Shown piece by piece: positions 1-5,592 of a stretch of 12,810 bases of DNA. Under the pieces are notes generated by a model. That model was not told the DNA's origin, made no database searches, and was given only the letters and a program-made list of their open reading frames with translations. Numbering within the stretch: the first letter of the stretch is position 1; each line of letters starts with the position of its first letter. Both the position numbers and the translations under genes were made by a program. The stretch covers positions 1-12,810 of the forward strand of contig CAPGBJ010000079.1 in assembly GCA_948616425.1 (NCBI GenBank), read 5' to 3'. Origin of the DNA: an uncultured Oscillospiraceae bacterium (GTDB lineage: Bacteria > Bacillota > Clostridia > Oscillospirales > Oscillospiraceae).

Positions 1-31
1 ACTGGAGTTCAGACGTGTGCTCTTCCGATCT
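1..31. other. Illumina TruSeq read-2 adapter remnant
   Basis: The first 31 bases read ACTGGAGTTCAGACGTG followed by TGCTCTTCCGATCT. From memory this is the 3' portion of the Illumina TruSeq index/read-2 adapter, ending in the ligation site GCTCTTCCGATCT. It is therefore an untrimmed library adapter left at the contig edge, not genomic DNA. Genomic sequence begins at about base 32. Any open reading frame starting before base 32 is artificial. Confidence 0.97.
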
Positions 32-59
32 CTCCTTTGTTATGCGGATGGGACATCAT

Positions 60-88
60 GCAGGGCAGGGGCAGAGCTCTTGCCCTGC
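60..88. other. Hairpin near the contig edge, function unknown
   Basis: GCAGGGCA (60-67) and TGCCCTGC (81-88) form a perfect 8-bp inverted repeat around a 13-base loop that itself contains AGAGCTCT. There is no T-run on either side, so it is not a clear intrinsic terminator. It may belong to a gene lying beyond the contig edge. The rest of bases 32-128 shows nothing I can assign. Confidence 0.35.
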
Positions 89-128
89 ACGTTTCATCTT
101 ACCACACATCCCAGCAAAAACAAATACG

Positions 129-158
129 AAAAAAGCCGTCTGCTTGTCAGACGGCTTT
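129..158 (-). terminator. Intrinsic terminator of rpsT
   Basis: An 8-bp perfect stem, GCCGTCTG (135-142) with CAGACGGC (148-155) and loop CTTGT, is extended by three A-T pairs. Read on the minus strand it is followed by six T residues (129-134). It lies 17 bases past the rpsT stop, as expected for rho-independent termination of a monocistronic rpsT transcript. Confidence 0.9.
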
Positions 159-174
159 CTGCGTGATTCAGAAC

Positions 175-438
175 TCAGGCCAGCTTGCTCAGCTTGACGG
201 TCATCTTGCTCTTCTTATTGGCGGCATTGTTGCGGTGCAGCAGGCCCTTAGCGGCGGCCTTGTCCACCGCCTTGACGGCCACCTTGTAAGCGACATCGGC
301 CTCGCTGCGGTTGCCTTCCGCCACCGCGGCCTCAAACTTCTTGATGTCGGTCTTCAGCGCGGATCTCGCGGCCTTATTCTGCGCGGCCTTGGCCTGAGAC
401 ACCAGAACGCGCTTCTTGGCAGACTTAATATTCGGCAA
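175..438 (-). CDS. rpsT: 30S ribosomal protein S20
   Basis: The product is the small basic protein S20 of the 30S subunit, which binds 16S rRNA early in assembly. From the preferred start it is 87 residues, the usual family length. The N-terminus MPNIKSAKKRVLVSQ is the family signature, and the rest is Lys/Ala-rich helix, e.g. LLHRNNAANKKSKM near the C-terminus. I chose the TTG at 438-436 because it gives the conserved M-P-N-I-K start and sits 7 bases after GGAGGAGGT (446-454). The longer GTG reading (447) would begin inside that ribosome binding site and add the non-conserved MFG. The Escherichia coli gene also uses UUG, where it is tied to autoregulation. The gene stands alone, with its own promoter (500-528) and terminator (129-158), divergent from gpr. 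Confidence 0.97.
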   Translation of the reverse strand: MPNIKSAKKRVLVSQAKAAQNKAARSALKTDIKKFEAAVAEGNRSEADVAYKVAVKAVDKAAAKGLLHRNNAANKKSKMTVKLSKLA

Positions 439-445
439 ACCAAAC

Positions 446-454
446 ACCTCCTCC
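446..454 (-). promoter_or_regulatory. rpsT ribosome binding site that decides the start
   Basis: On the minus strand GGAGGAGGT ends 7 bases before the TTG at 438-436. The alternative GTG at 447-445 overlaps this site and cannot be served by it. This fixes initiation at the TTG codon. Confidence 0.85.
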
Positions 455-499
455 GATTTTCATCACAAAATAGAACACAGTATCCCCGTGCAGATTTGT

Positions 500-528
500 A
501 TTGTACCATTGACCCGGAAAAAAATCAA
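500..528 (-). promoter_or_regulatory. Sigma-A promoter of rpsT
   Basis: On the minus strand TTGATT (528-523), a 17-base spacer and TACAAT (505-500) form a near-consensus vegetative promoter. A TGG immediately before TACAAT makes an extended -10. The predicted RNA start near 493 gives a leader of about 55 bases before the TTG start. Confidence 0.85.
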
Positions 529-663
529 CACTTTTTTTCAAAAAATTTGCTGTCTCCGGATAGTTTTTCAAAAGCCGCAAAAACTAGGCTGGTCAGGAAA
601 ATGATTCCACAACATATTGCGTACCGCCCGGGAACCTGGCCGATGGGGGGCGCGAGATTGGCA

Positions 664-670
664 GGGAGGA
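664..670 (+). promoter_or_regulatory. gpr ribosome binding site
   Basis: GGGAGGA ends 6 bases before ATG 677. It touches ATG 671 directly and lies far downstream of the TTG at 617, so 677 is the best-supported start. Confidence 0.7.
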
Positions 671-676
671 ATGGAA

Positions 677-1567
677 ATGCGGATGCGTCGGACGGACTTA
701 GCCCTGGAGGCCCGGGAGCTTTGGCAGGAGCGGACAGGGGCGGTGGATGCGCTGCCCGGGGTAAAGGCCTGGGATACTGTGCGGGACGGCCTGCCAGTAA
801 ACGCCGTGGAGGTGCTGGACGCGCAGGGGGAGCGGGCGCTGGGCAAGCCCAAGGGCCGCTATGTCACCCTGACAATGGAGGGACTGTCCAGCCGGGAGGA
901 GGGCGTGTTCCCCAGAGCCGTCCGGGCGGTAGCCGCCGAACTGGCGGAGCTGATGCGGGAAGTTCCCAGGGAGGGATTGGTGCTGGTGGTGGGGCTGGGC
1001 AACCGGGCGATCACTCCGGATGCCGTTGGTCCCAAGGTACACCAGAACATCTTGGTCACCCGTCACTTGGTCAGGCAGATGCCGGAGCATTTCGGCGCGC
1101 TCAGGCCGGTGGCCTCTCTGGCGGCGGAGGTGATGGGCACGACCGGCTTGGAGAGCGGAGAGCTGGTACGGGCGGTGTGTGAAAAGACAGGACCTGCCTG
1201 TGTGGTGGCGGTGGACGCCCTGGCCTCCCGGTCTTTGAAACGGCTATGCAAGACGGTTCAGCTGGCCAATACAGGGATTATCCCTGGCTCCGGCGTGGGC
1301 AACCACCGGATGGGGCTGACGCGGGAGTCTCTGGGGGTCCCCGTCCTCGCTGTGGGGGTCCCCACTGTGGTGGACGGAGCCACTTTGGCCGCCGACCTGC
1401 TGGGTACCGACGAACTGCCTGACCTGGAGGGGGGGCAAAATCTCTTTGTCACCCCCAAAGATATCGACAGTCAGGTCAACGATCTGTCCAAAGTGATTGG
1501 CTACGGCATCAGCATGGCCCTCCAGCCAGGTATTACCCTGGAGGAACTGGAACTGCTGCTCAGCTGA
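677..1567 (+). CDS. gpr: Germination protease GPR (spore SASP endopeptidase)
   Basis: GPR cleaves the small acid-soluble proteins that coat spore DNA, freeing DNA and amino acids at germination. The enzyme is made in the forespore as a zymogen. From ATG 677 the protein has 296 residues; Bacillus homologues are near 370. Seen in the sequence: N-terminal RRTDLALEARE; GLGN at 106-109; TPDAVGP with Asp115; VDALASRS with Asp180; and a C-terminal GSGVGNHR region. Asp115 and Asp180 match in motif and spacing the two functional aspartates known from Bacillus megaterium GPR (127 and 193). Only four residues precede the RTDLA block, so the usual propeptide is nearly absent unless the poorly supported TTG at 617 is used. 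It is followed 88 bases later by a small tail-anchored gene on the same strand, not by spoIIP, the frequent neighbour in Bacillus and clostridia. I found no convincing sigma-F/G promoter. Confidence 0.95.
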   Translation: MRMRRTDLALEARELWQERTGAVDALPGVKAWDTVRDGLPVNAVEVLDAQGERALGKPKGRYVTLTMEGLSSREEGVFPRAVRAVAAELAELMREVPREGLVLVVGLGNRAITPDAVGPKVHQNILVTRHLVRQMPEHFGALRPVASLAAEVMGTTGLESGELVRAVCEKTGPACVVAVDALASRSLKRLCKTVQLANTGIIPGSGVGNHRMGLTRESLGVPVLAVGVPTVVDGATLAADLLGTDELPDLEGGQNLFVTPKDIDSQVNDLSKVIGYGISMALQPGITLEELELLLS

Positions 1568-1655
1568 ACTGCCGCCGCGGAAAAGGAATTTTTGGAATAC
1601 CGCCGCCAAAATCGGGAAAGACTAGAGGAAAACACTGGCAAAGGATGTGACAGCT

Positions 1656-1931
1656 ATGGTGAAGGGTATCACCCGACAGGTCATTCTGGTAAAGTCTCCC
1701 GATCCCCGTCTCTTCGAGGAGGCGATCTTCATCGTCAAGGAGGAGGCCCTAGCCCGGGAGGGGGTCAGCGCGGACAAGGTGCTGCGGGAGGCCCGGCAGG
1801 CGGCCGACGGCTACCTCAAGCAGGGCAGGGCCTGGAATCGGAGGCTGGAGCGGATCCCCGCCCCGGCATGGGGGGCGGTTGGGGCGGCGCTGGCCTCGGT
1901 GGGCTGGCTGATTTGGCTGGTGCTGCTGTGA
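1656..1931 (+). CDS. Small tail-anchored membrane protein, unknown function
   Basis: A 91-residue protein I cannot assign to a named family. The N-terminal ~30 residues (MVKGITRQVILVKSPDPRLF, then EEAIFIVKEE) look like a compact beta-rich segment. A charged helical stretch follows (about 40-68). Residues 72-91 form one hydrophobic segment ending at the C-terminus (ASVGWLIWLVLL), so it is probably anchored with the N-terminus in the cytosol. AAGGA at 1641-1645 is 10 bases from ATG 1656; the GTG at 1647 lies too close to it. It follows gpr on the same strand with an 88-base gap and may be cotranscribed, which would suggest a forespore or membrane role, but that is inference only. Codon usage resembles gpr. 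TTTTTT follows the stop closely, but with only a weak 4-bp stem. Confidence 0.72.
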   Translation: MVKGITRQVILVKSPDPRLFEEAIFIVKEEALAREGVSADKVLREARQAADGYLKQGRAWNRRLERIPAPAWGAVGAALASVGWLIWLVLL

Positions 1932-2167
1932 CCATTTTTTCCCGGGCACATAGAATGCTGTGAGAGGGAAATTGGCGGCATCCCCTCTCAAGCGGCGCCT
2001 GTGCCGCCGGCCCGCTGCCTGAAGTGCTGCGTGTCGCGGCACTTCGGCCCCGGCGTCTGCGTACCAAGGACAAGAGGTTTTCTTCTTTTTTTCCTCCTGA
2101 ACCAGATAGAATATTGGCGCCCCGGCGGAGGTTCTGCCAGGGCGCGCTTCTATTGAGCTGGGGACAA
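1932..2167. other. Hairpin-rich intergenic region, no gene seen
   Basis: This stretch between the small gpr-linked gene and the rny terminator holds several hairpins in series. They are TGAGAGGG/CCCTCTCA (1961-1968/1983-1990); GCGGC/GCCGC (1992-1996/2003-2007); an 11-bp stem with a TGT loop and one T-G wobble (2021-2031/2035-2045); and GCGCCC/GGGCGC with an inner GGC/GCC (2117-2145). A pyrimidine run with seven T residues (2080-2096 region) lies between them. I see no convincing promoter, no tRNA fold and no coding potential on either strand. It could be a 3' UTR or an unrecognised structured RNA. Confidence 0.4.
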
Positions 2168-2209
2168 CAGAAAAGCCCGGGACGCTGGGGGGCGTCCCGG
2201 GCTTTTCTG
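2168..2209. terminator. Long intrinsic terminator of rny, possibly bidirectional
   Basis: An 18-bp perfect inverted repeat, CAGAAAAGCCCGGGACGC (2168-2185) with its complement (2192-2209), surrounds a 6-base loop. The lower stem is A-T rich, giving TTTT on the exit side in both directions. It begins 5 bases past the rny stop, so it ends the rny transcript, and it can also stop plus-strand transcripts coming from gpr. Confidence 0.9.
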
Positions 2210-2213
2210 CCGA

Positions 2214-3767
2214 CTATTTGGCGTATTCAATGGCTTTGGTCTCCCGCAGGAGATGGACCTTAATCTGTCCAGGATACTGTAGCTCGTCCTCAATTTTCTT
2301 AGCAATCTCCCGGGCCAAAAGGATCATCTGATCCTCGCTGACGACCTCGGGCTTTACCATAATGCGCACCTCGCGGCCGGCCTGAATGGCGAAGGACTTC
2401 TCCACCCCGTTGAACGAGGAGGTGATCTCCTCCAGGGCCTCCAACCGCTTGATATAGTTTTCCAGGTTCTCCCGCCGTGCGCCAGGGCGGGCGGCGGAGA
2501 TGGCGTCGGCCGCCTGGACCAGGCAGGCAACCACTGTTTTGGGCTCCACGTCGTTGTGGTGGGCGTGGATGGCGTGGATGATGTTCTCGCTCTCCCGGTA
2601 CTTCCGGGCCAGCTCCACGCCGATCTGCACGTGGGAGCCCTCCACCTCGTGGTCGATGGACTTGCCCAGGTCGTGAAGCAGGCCGGCCCGTTTGGCCTCG
2701 GTGACGTTGGCGCCAATCTCGGCAGCCAGCAGCCCGGCCACGTGGGACACCTCAATAGAGTGGTTGAGCACATTCTGTCCATAGCTGGTGCGGTAGCGCA
2801 TCCGTCCAAGCAGCTTGACCAACTCGGGGTGCAGCCCGTGGACGTTGGTCTCAAAGATGGCCCGCTCGCCCTCTGACTTGATGACCATGTCCACTTCCCG
2901 CTTGGCCTTCTCCACCATCTCCTCGATACGAGCGGGATGGATGCGGCCGTCCAGAATCAGTTTTTCCAGGGCCAGACGGGCGATCTCCCGGCGCACCGGG
3001 TCGAAGCAGGAGACGGTGATGGCCTCGGGGGTGTCGTCAATAATCAGGTCCACCCCGGTGAGGGTCTCCAAGGTGCGGATATTTCGGCCCTCGCGGCCGA
3101 TGATCCGGCCTTTCATGTCGTCGTTGGGCAGGGGGACTACCGACACGGTGGCCTCTGACACATGGTCAGCGGCGCATCGCTGGATGGCCAGGGAGATGAT
3201 CTCTCGGGCCCGGGTGTCCGCCTCGTCCTTGAATCGGGCCTCAATCTCCTTGATTTTCATGGCCGACTCGTGGGTGACATCCTCCTCCAACTGCTTGAGC
3301 AGGTAGTTTCTGGCCTCCTCTGCCGTATAGCCGGAGATGCGCTCCAGCTCATCTACCTGTTTCTGCTTCAGCGCCTCGGCCTCGGCCTGGGTGGCGTCCA
3401 GCTTGGCCAGCTTGCCGGACAGCTGTTCCTCCTTCCGCTCGATGTTCTCCATCTTGCGGTCCAAATTCTCTTCCTTCTGCTGAAGGCGGTTCTCCTGGCG
3501 CTGCAACTCGCTGCGCCGGTCCTTGACCTCTTTGTCGTGCTCGTTCTTGGCCTTCAGAATTTCTTCCTTGGCCTCTAGCAGGGCTTCGCGTTTCTTGCTT
3601 TCAGCGCTCTTATATGCCTCGTTGACAATGCGGGTGGCCTCGTCCTCAGCGGATTTAATCTCCCGCTCCGCTGTGGCTTTGCGCCGGTTCCAGCCGAAGA
3701 CCGCTCCGCCCAGAGAACCGACAATCAACGCAATGACCATCCCTATGGCTGCTAAAATTGGGTTCAT
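2214..3767 (-). CDS. rny: Ribonuclease Y
   Basis: RNase Y is the membrane-bound endoribonuclease that starts bulk mRNA decay in many Firmicutes. The 517-residue protein is full length. Order of parts: N-terminal membrane helix (about 4-25); long charged coiled coil (about 30-195); KH RNA-binding domain with GRIIGREGRN at 220-229; HD hydrolase domain with His336, the His365-Asp366 pair in LLHDLGKS, the His401/His404 region in IHAHHND, and Asp421; conserved C-terminus ending VHLLRETKAIEYAK. The ATG start is supported by an in-frame TAA four codons upstream and GGAGGT (3781-3786), though the 13-base spacing is long. The gene is monocistronic, ends at the 2168-2209 terminator, and is preceded by an unusually long structured leader from the promoter at 4109-4137. 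Confidence 0.98.
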   Translation of the reverse strand: MNPILAAIGMVIALIVGSLGGAVFGWNRRKATAEREIKSAEDEATRIVNEAYKSAESKKREALLEAKEEILKAKNEHDKEVKDRRSELQRQENRLQQKEENLDRKMENIERKEEQLSGKLAKLDATQAEAEALKQKQVDELERISGYTAEEARNYLLKQLEEDVTHESAMKIKEIEARFKDEADTRAREIISLAIQRCAADHVSEATVSVVPLPNDDMKGRIIGREGRNIRTLETLTGVDLIIDDTPEAITVSCFDPVRREIARLALEKLILDGRIHPARIEEMVEKAKREVDMVIKSEGERAIFETNVHGLHPELVKLLGRMRYRTSYGQNVLNHSIEVSHVAGLLAAEIGANVTEAKRAGLLHDLGKSIDHEVEGSHVQIGVELARKYRESENIIHAIHAHHNDVEPKTVVACLVQAADAISAARPGARRENLENYIKRLEALEEITSSFNGVEKSFAIQAGREVRIMVKPEVVSEDQMILLAREIAKKIEDELQYPGQIKVHLLRETKAIEYAK

Positions 3768-3798
3768 TGGGTCTTGTTACACCTCCAAATTTTTCTTA

Positions 3799-3952
3799 GA
3801 GCCTGTATTGATAACCGAAAGTGCCGGGTGATTGAGGCATCTTTCTGCCGGACAAGGAAAATTTTTGTAAGAATAGCGCATTTCAAAAAATCTTGATAGA
3901 GTCAGGCGAAAAGGCCGGTCAGACGGCTGTTTGAGGTTGTGAATACAGGTTC
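3799..3952. mobile_element. MITE-like 154-bp palindromic element
   Basis: The ends GAGCCTGTATTGATAACC (3799-3816) and, reverse-complemented, GAACCTGTATTCACAACC (3952-3935) agree at 15 of 18 positions. The similarity continues inward as AAA..GCCG..TGA blocks. The centre also folds: CAAG and ATTTTTG (3853-3867) pair with CAAAAAAT and CTTG (3884-3895). The whole element can thus form one long imperfect hairpin. It has no coding capacity. Small size, terminal inverted repeats starting GARCCTGTATT and self-complementarity fit a non-autonomous miniature element derived from an insertion sequence. Flanks are TTA on the left and TGA on the right, so there is no exact target duplication. It lies within the rny leader, only 13 bases upstream of its ribosome binding site. 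Confidence 0.6.
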
Positions 3953-4092
3953 TGAACCACGGCGGACCGCCGCGGCGTCTGCTGCCAGGTTCATCCTGTC
4001 GCAGGCGTTCAGTAAAAGGCCGCAAGGGACTGGACAGGCGGGCAGCCTTCCCTTCCTTGCGACAACTGAAAAACATCCCCACAGGTTTTTCA
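3953..4092 (-). ncRNA. Structured rny leader or small RNA candidate
   Basis: Between the consensus promoter at 4109-4137 and the palindromic element the minus-strand transcript can form three hairpins. The first is an 8-bp perfect stem TGAAAAAC/GTTTTTCA (4067-4074/4085-4092). The second is a long stem closed by TGTCGCA/TGCGACA (3997-4003/4058-4064) with inner AAGGC/GCCTT pairing. The third is TGAACC/GGTTCA (3953-3958/3988-3993) enclosing CGGCG/CGCCG. No reading frame here looks coding, and I do not recognise a named riboswitch or 6S/SRP consensus. It may be a regulatory leader of rny or a separate small RNA. Bases 4138-4190 are AT-rich and show nothing else. Confidence 0.4.
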
Positions 4093-4108
4093 ATATTTGT
4101 CCTTCTAC

Positions 4109-4137
4109 ATTGTAAAGGCCAACCGCTTTTCTGTCAA
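4109..4137 (-). promoter_or_regulatory. Consensus sigma-A promoter upstream of rny
   Basis: On the minus strand TTGACA (4137-4132) is a perfect -35 box. A 17-base spacer and TACAAT (4114-4109, 5 of 6 consensus) follow. AT-rich DNA lies upstream (4140-4196). The predicted RNA start is near 4102, about 335 bases ahead of the rny ATG. Confidence 0.88.
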
Positions 4138-4190
4138 GATTTATTCATATTTGAAATAGAGGGTTTTTTGAAAAAATTTTCCAAAAGAAG

Positions 4191-4212
4191 AAAAAAGCGG
4201 GGGCAAGCCCCC
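4191..4212 (-). terminator. Intrinsic terminator of spoIID
   Basis: On the minus strand GGGGG (4212-4208), loop CTTG and CCCCC (4203-4199) are followed by GC and TTTTTT (4196-4191). It begins 17 bases past the spoIID stop. Confidence 0.85.
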
Positions 4213-4229
4213 ACCTCAAAAATTCTCCT

Positions 4230-5288
4230 CTACCACAGTGTTCCAACTTCTGCGCCGGTGTAGTACCATGTGAGGATATCTTTAAAAGTGCTTCCATTTT
4301 TGGCCATGGCGTTGGCCCCATACTGACTCATGCCTACCCCATGACCATATCCGGTGACGGAGAAGGTGAACTGGGCCCCGTCCCAGGTGACGGTGAAGGC
4401 GGCCGACCGCAGGGAGAACAGCGCGCGCGCCTGCCCCCCCGTGAGGGTGACGCCGCCCAGAGGGATGGAGATTACCCCGCCGCCCTCGTTACGGCTGGCT
4501 ACCCCGAACCATGTGGACGGGTCGCCGGACAGGTCGGCCCCCGGGTAGGCGTTGAGGGTGAGGGACTTTACTTCCTCCGCGCCCAGAACCACCTGGGTGC
4601 GGTAGTTGGGCACCTCCTCCCCCTCGGGGCTGTCCACGCTCTTTAAGTAGGCCACGGAATTGCCCCAGACCTCCACGGCGTCTACCGTCTTTCCGGCTGC
4701 AGAGGAAAAAAACAGGGCCTGGATGGGTTGGCCGCCATAGAGCACCCCAAGCCCGTCCGTACCCGAAATTGCCCGGTCGATCTTTTCTCCGTACTCCCGG
4801 GCGTTCAGGCCCCACCGGGCCTCGGCCGCGGAACGCTGGATATAGGCTTGGCAGCAGGTGCTGTCGCCGCAGATGTCGGCGCCCGGGTGTTTATCAGAAC
4901 TGCTGTTCTGGCGGATTACGGTGTAGGTTCGGGCGGCACAGGCCTGGGCCTTCAGGGCCTCCTCTTCAAAGGCGGCGGGCATCTCGGCGGCCACCACCCC
5001 CCAGAGATAGTCCGACATGGTCAGTTCAACAATGGCGCCGTCCTTGGTCTGGAGGCGCACGGCGCGCCCCTTGTCCCGGTGGGCTGTGGGGGCGGCGGGG
5101 GAGCTGGACGCTGCAGGCGGCGTTTGTGTCTCGGCAGGCGGATTTTCTGTCTCCGTGCGCTGGTAGACGGGCTCGTTCCGGACCACCAGAGCGGGAAGGG
5201 TGAACAGAACCGCTGTCAGAACCAGGGCCACGCTCACAATCTGGCGGCCCCCTCGGCCGAAATGCTTTTCTTTATCGTCCCGTGTCAT
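4230..5288 (-). CDS. spoIID: Stage II sporulation protein D (peptidoglycan lytic transglycosylase)
   Basis: SpoIID is the mother-cell lytic transglycosylase of the SpoIID-SpoIIM-SpoIIP machine that thins septal peptidoglycan and drives engulfment. From ATG 5288 it has 352 residues, close to the family norm. A signal-anchor helix spans about 16-37 (IVSVALVLTAVLFTLPALVV), followed by a Pro/Ser/Thr linker (45-70) and the SpoIID domain (about 75-350). AAEMP carries the expected catalytic Glu102. A metal-site-like segment holds His134, Cys140, Cys145 and Cys146. The C-terminal GYGHGVGMSQYGA at 313-325 is the family hallmark. An in-frame opening continues upstream to 5510, but the sigma-E-type promoter at 5311-5339 lies inside it, so the shorter start is right. 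The gene is monocistronic with its own terminator. Where relatives show HCQ, this protein reads CCQ. Confidence 0.96.
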   Translation of the reverse strand: MTRDDKEKHFGRGGRQIVSVALVLTAVLFTLPALVVRNEPVYQRTETENPPAETQTPPAASSSPAAPTAHRDKGRAVRLQTKDGAIVELTMSDYLWGVVAAEMPAAFEEEALKAQACAARTYTVIRQNSSSDKHPGADICGDSTCCQAYIQRSAAEARWGLNAREYGEKIDRAISGTDGLGVLYGGQPIQALFFSSAAGKTVDAVEVWGNSVAYLKSVDSPEGEEVPNYRTQVVLGAEEVKSLTLNAYPGADLSGDPSTWFGVASRNEGGGVISIPLGGVTLTGGQARALFSLRSAAFTVTWDGAQFTFSVTGYGHGVGMSQYGANAMAKNGSTFKDILTWYYTGAEVGTLW

Positions 5289-5310
5289 GTGCTCCGCCCC
5301 CTCTGCTCCT

Positions 5311-5339
5311 ATCCTATGGGACAGGCGGAAGGAATATAC
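5311..5339 (-). promoter_or_regulatory. Sigma-E-type promoter of spoIID
   Basis: On the minus strand GTATATT (5339-5333) and CATAGGAT (5318-5311) fit the sigma-E pattern ATA, 16 bases, CATAnnnT exactly. The predicted RNA start near 5304 leaves about 16 bases before ATG 5288, a typical short leader. spoIID is a known member of the sigma-E mother-cell regulon, so sequence and expectation agree. Confidence 0.85.
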
Positions 5340-5403
5340 CTGTCTTTCCGTCCGGAGATACCGGCGGGCCGTTTGCCTGTCATAGTTTCGGCGGTCAGTT
5401 CCT

Positions 5404-5452
5404 AAAAAAATACGCCCCTTTTCATGACTTGCGTCAATGGAAAAGGGGCGTA
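5404..5452 (-). terminator. Long intrinsic terminator, probably of gap
   Basis: A 13-bp perfect stem, TACGCCCCTTTTC (5411-5423) with its complement (5440-5452), has an inner GAC/GTC stem. On the minus strand it is followed by seven T residues (5410-5404). It lies 140 bases past the gap stop and ahead of spoIID, so it insulates spoIID from the highly expressed gap transcript. Confidence 0.85.
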
Positions 5453-5467
5453 CTTTCTTACTGAATG

Positions 5468-5526
5468 GGGGATGCAACCGCTGGCGGCACAATATAGCTA
5501 TGGCATTCAACTAGGGGCCGCATCCC
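5468..5526. other. Closing stem in the gap 3' UTR
   Basis: GGGATGC (5468-5474) and GCATCCC (5520-5526) are perfect 7-bp complements enclosing a small CCGC/CGG hairpin and an unpaired AT-rich part. It lies between the gap stop and the terminator at 5404-5452, so it is probably transcribed. No function is evident, and bases 5453-5592 hold no gene. Confidence 0.4.
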
Positions 5527-5592
5527 TCCGCACATGTTTCCAAACTGAAAAACCAGCGGAGACGTTGCGGGTTTTGTCGAGATAAGGCTGAA

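Noticed and set aside
590..619. Possible sigma-G promoter of gpr with -10 CATATTG
   Set aside because: The -35 position at 17-18 bases shows no GNATR-like match, and the -10 has a G instead of A at the end.
37..1182. Long plus-strand open frame of 381 codons
   Set aside because: It crosses rpsT in antisense and gpr in another frame, with a Gly/Arg-rich, low-complexity product; a GC-driven shadow.
1918..1940. Terminator right after the small gpr-linked gene
   Set aside because: The T-run is good but only a 4-bp TGGT/ACCA stem precedes it; too weak to call.
3777..4082. Minus-strand 101-codon frame in the rny leader
   Set aside because: It runs through the palindromic element and hairpins, lacks a good ribosome binding site and has no recognisable composition; more likely untranslated leader.
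4075..4084. DnaA-box-like ATCCCCACA
   Set aside because: Only one imperfect copy with no cluster, dnaA or dnaN nearby; it is the loop of a leader hairpin.
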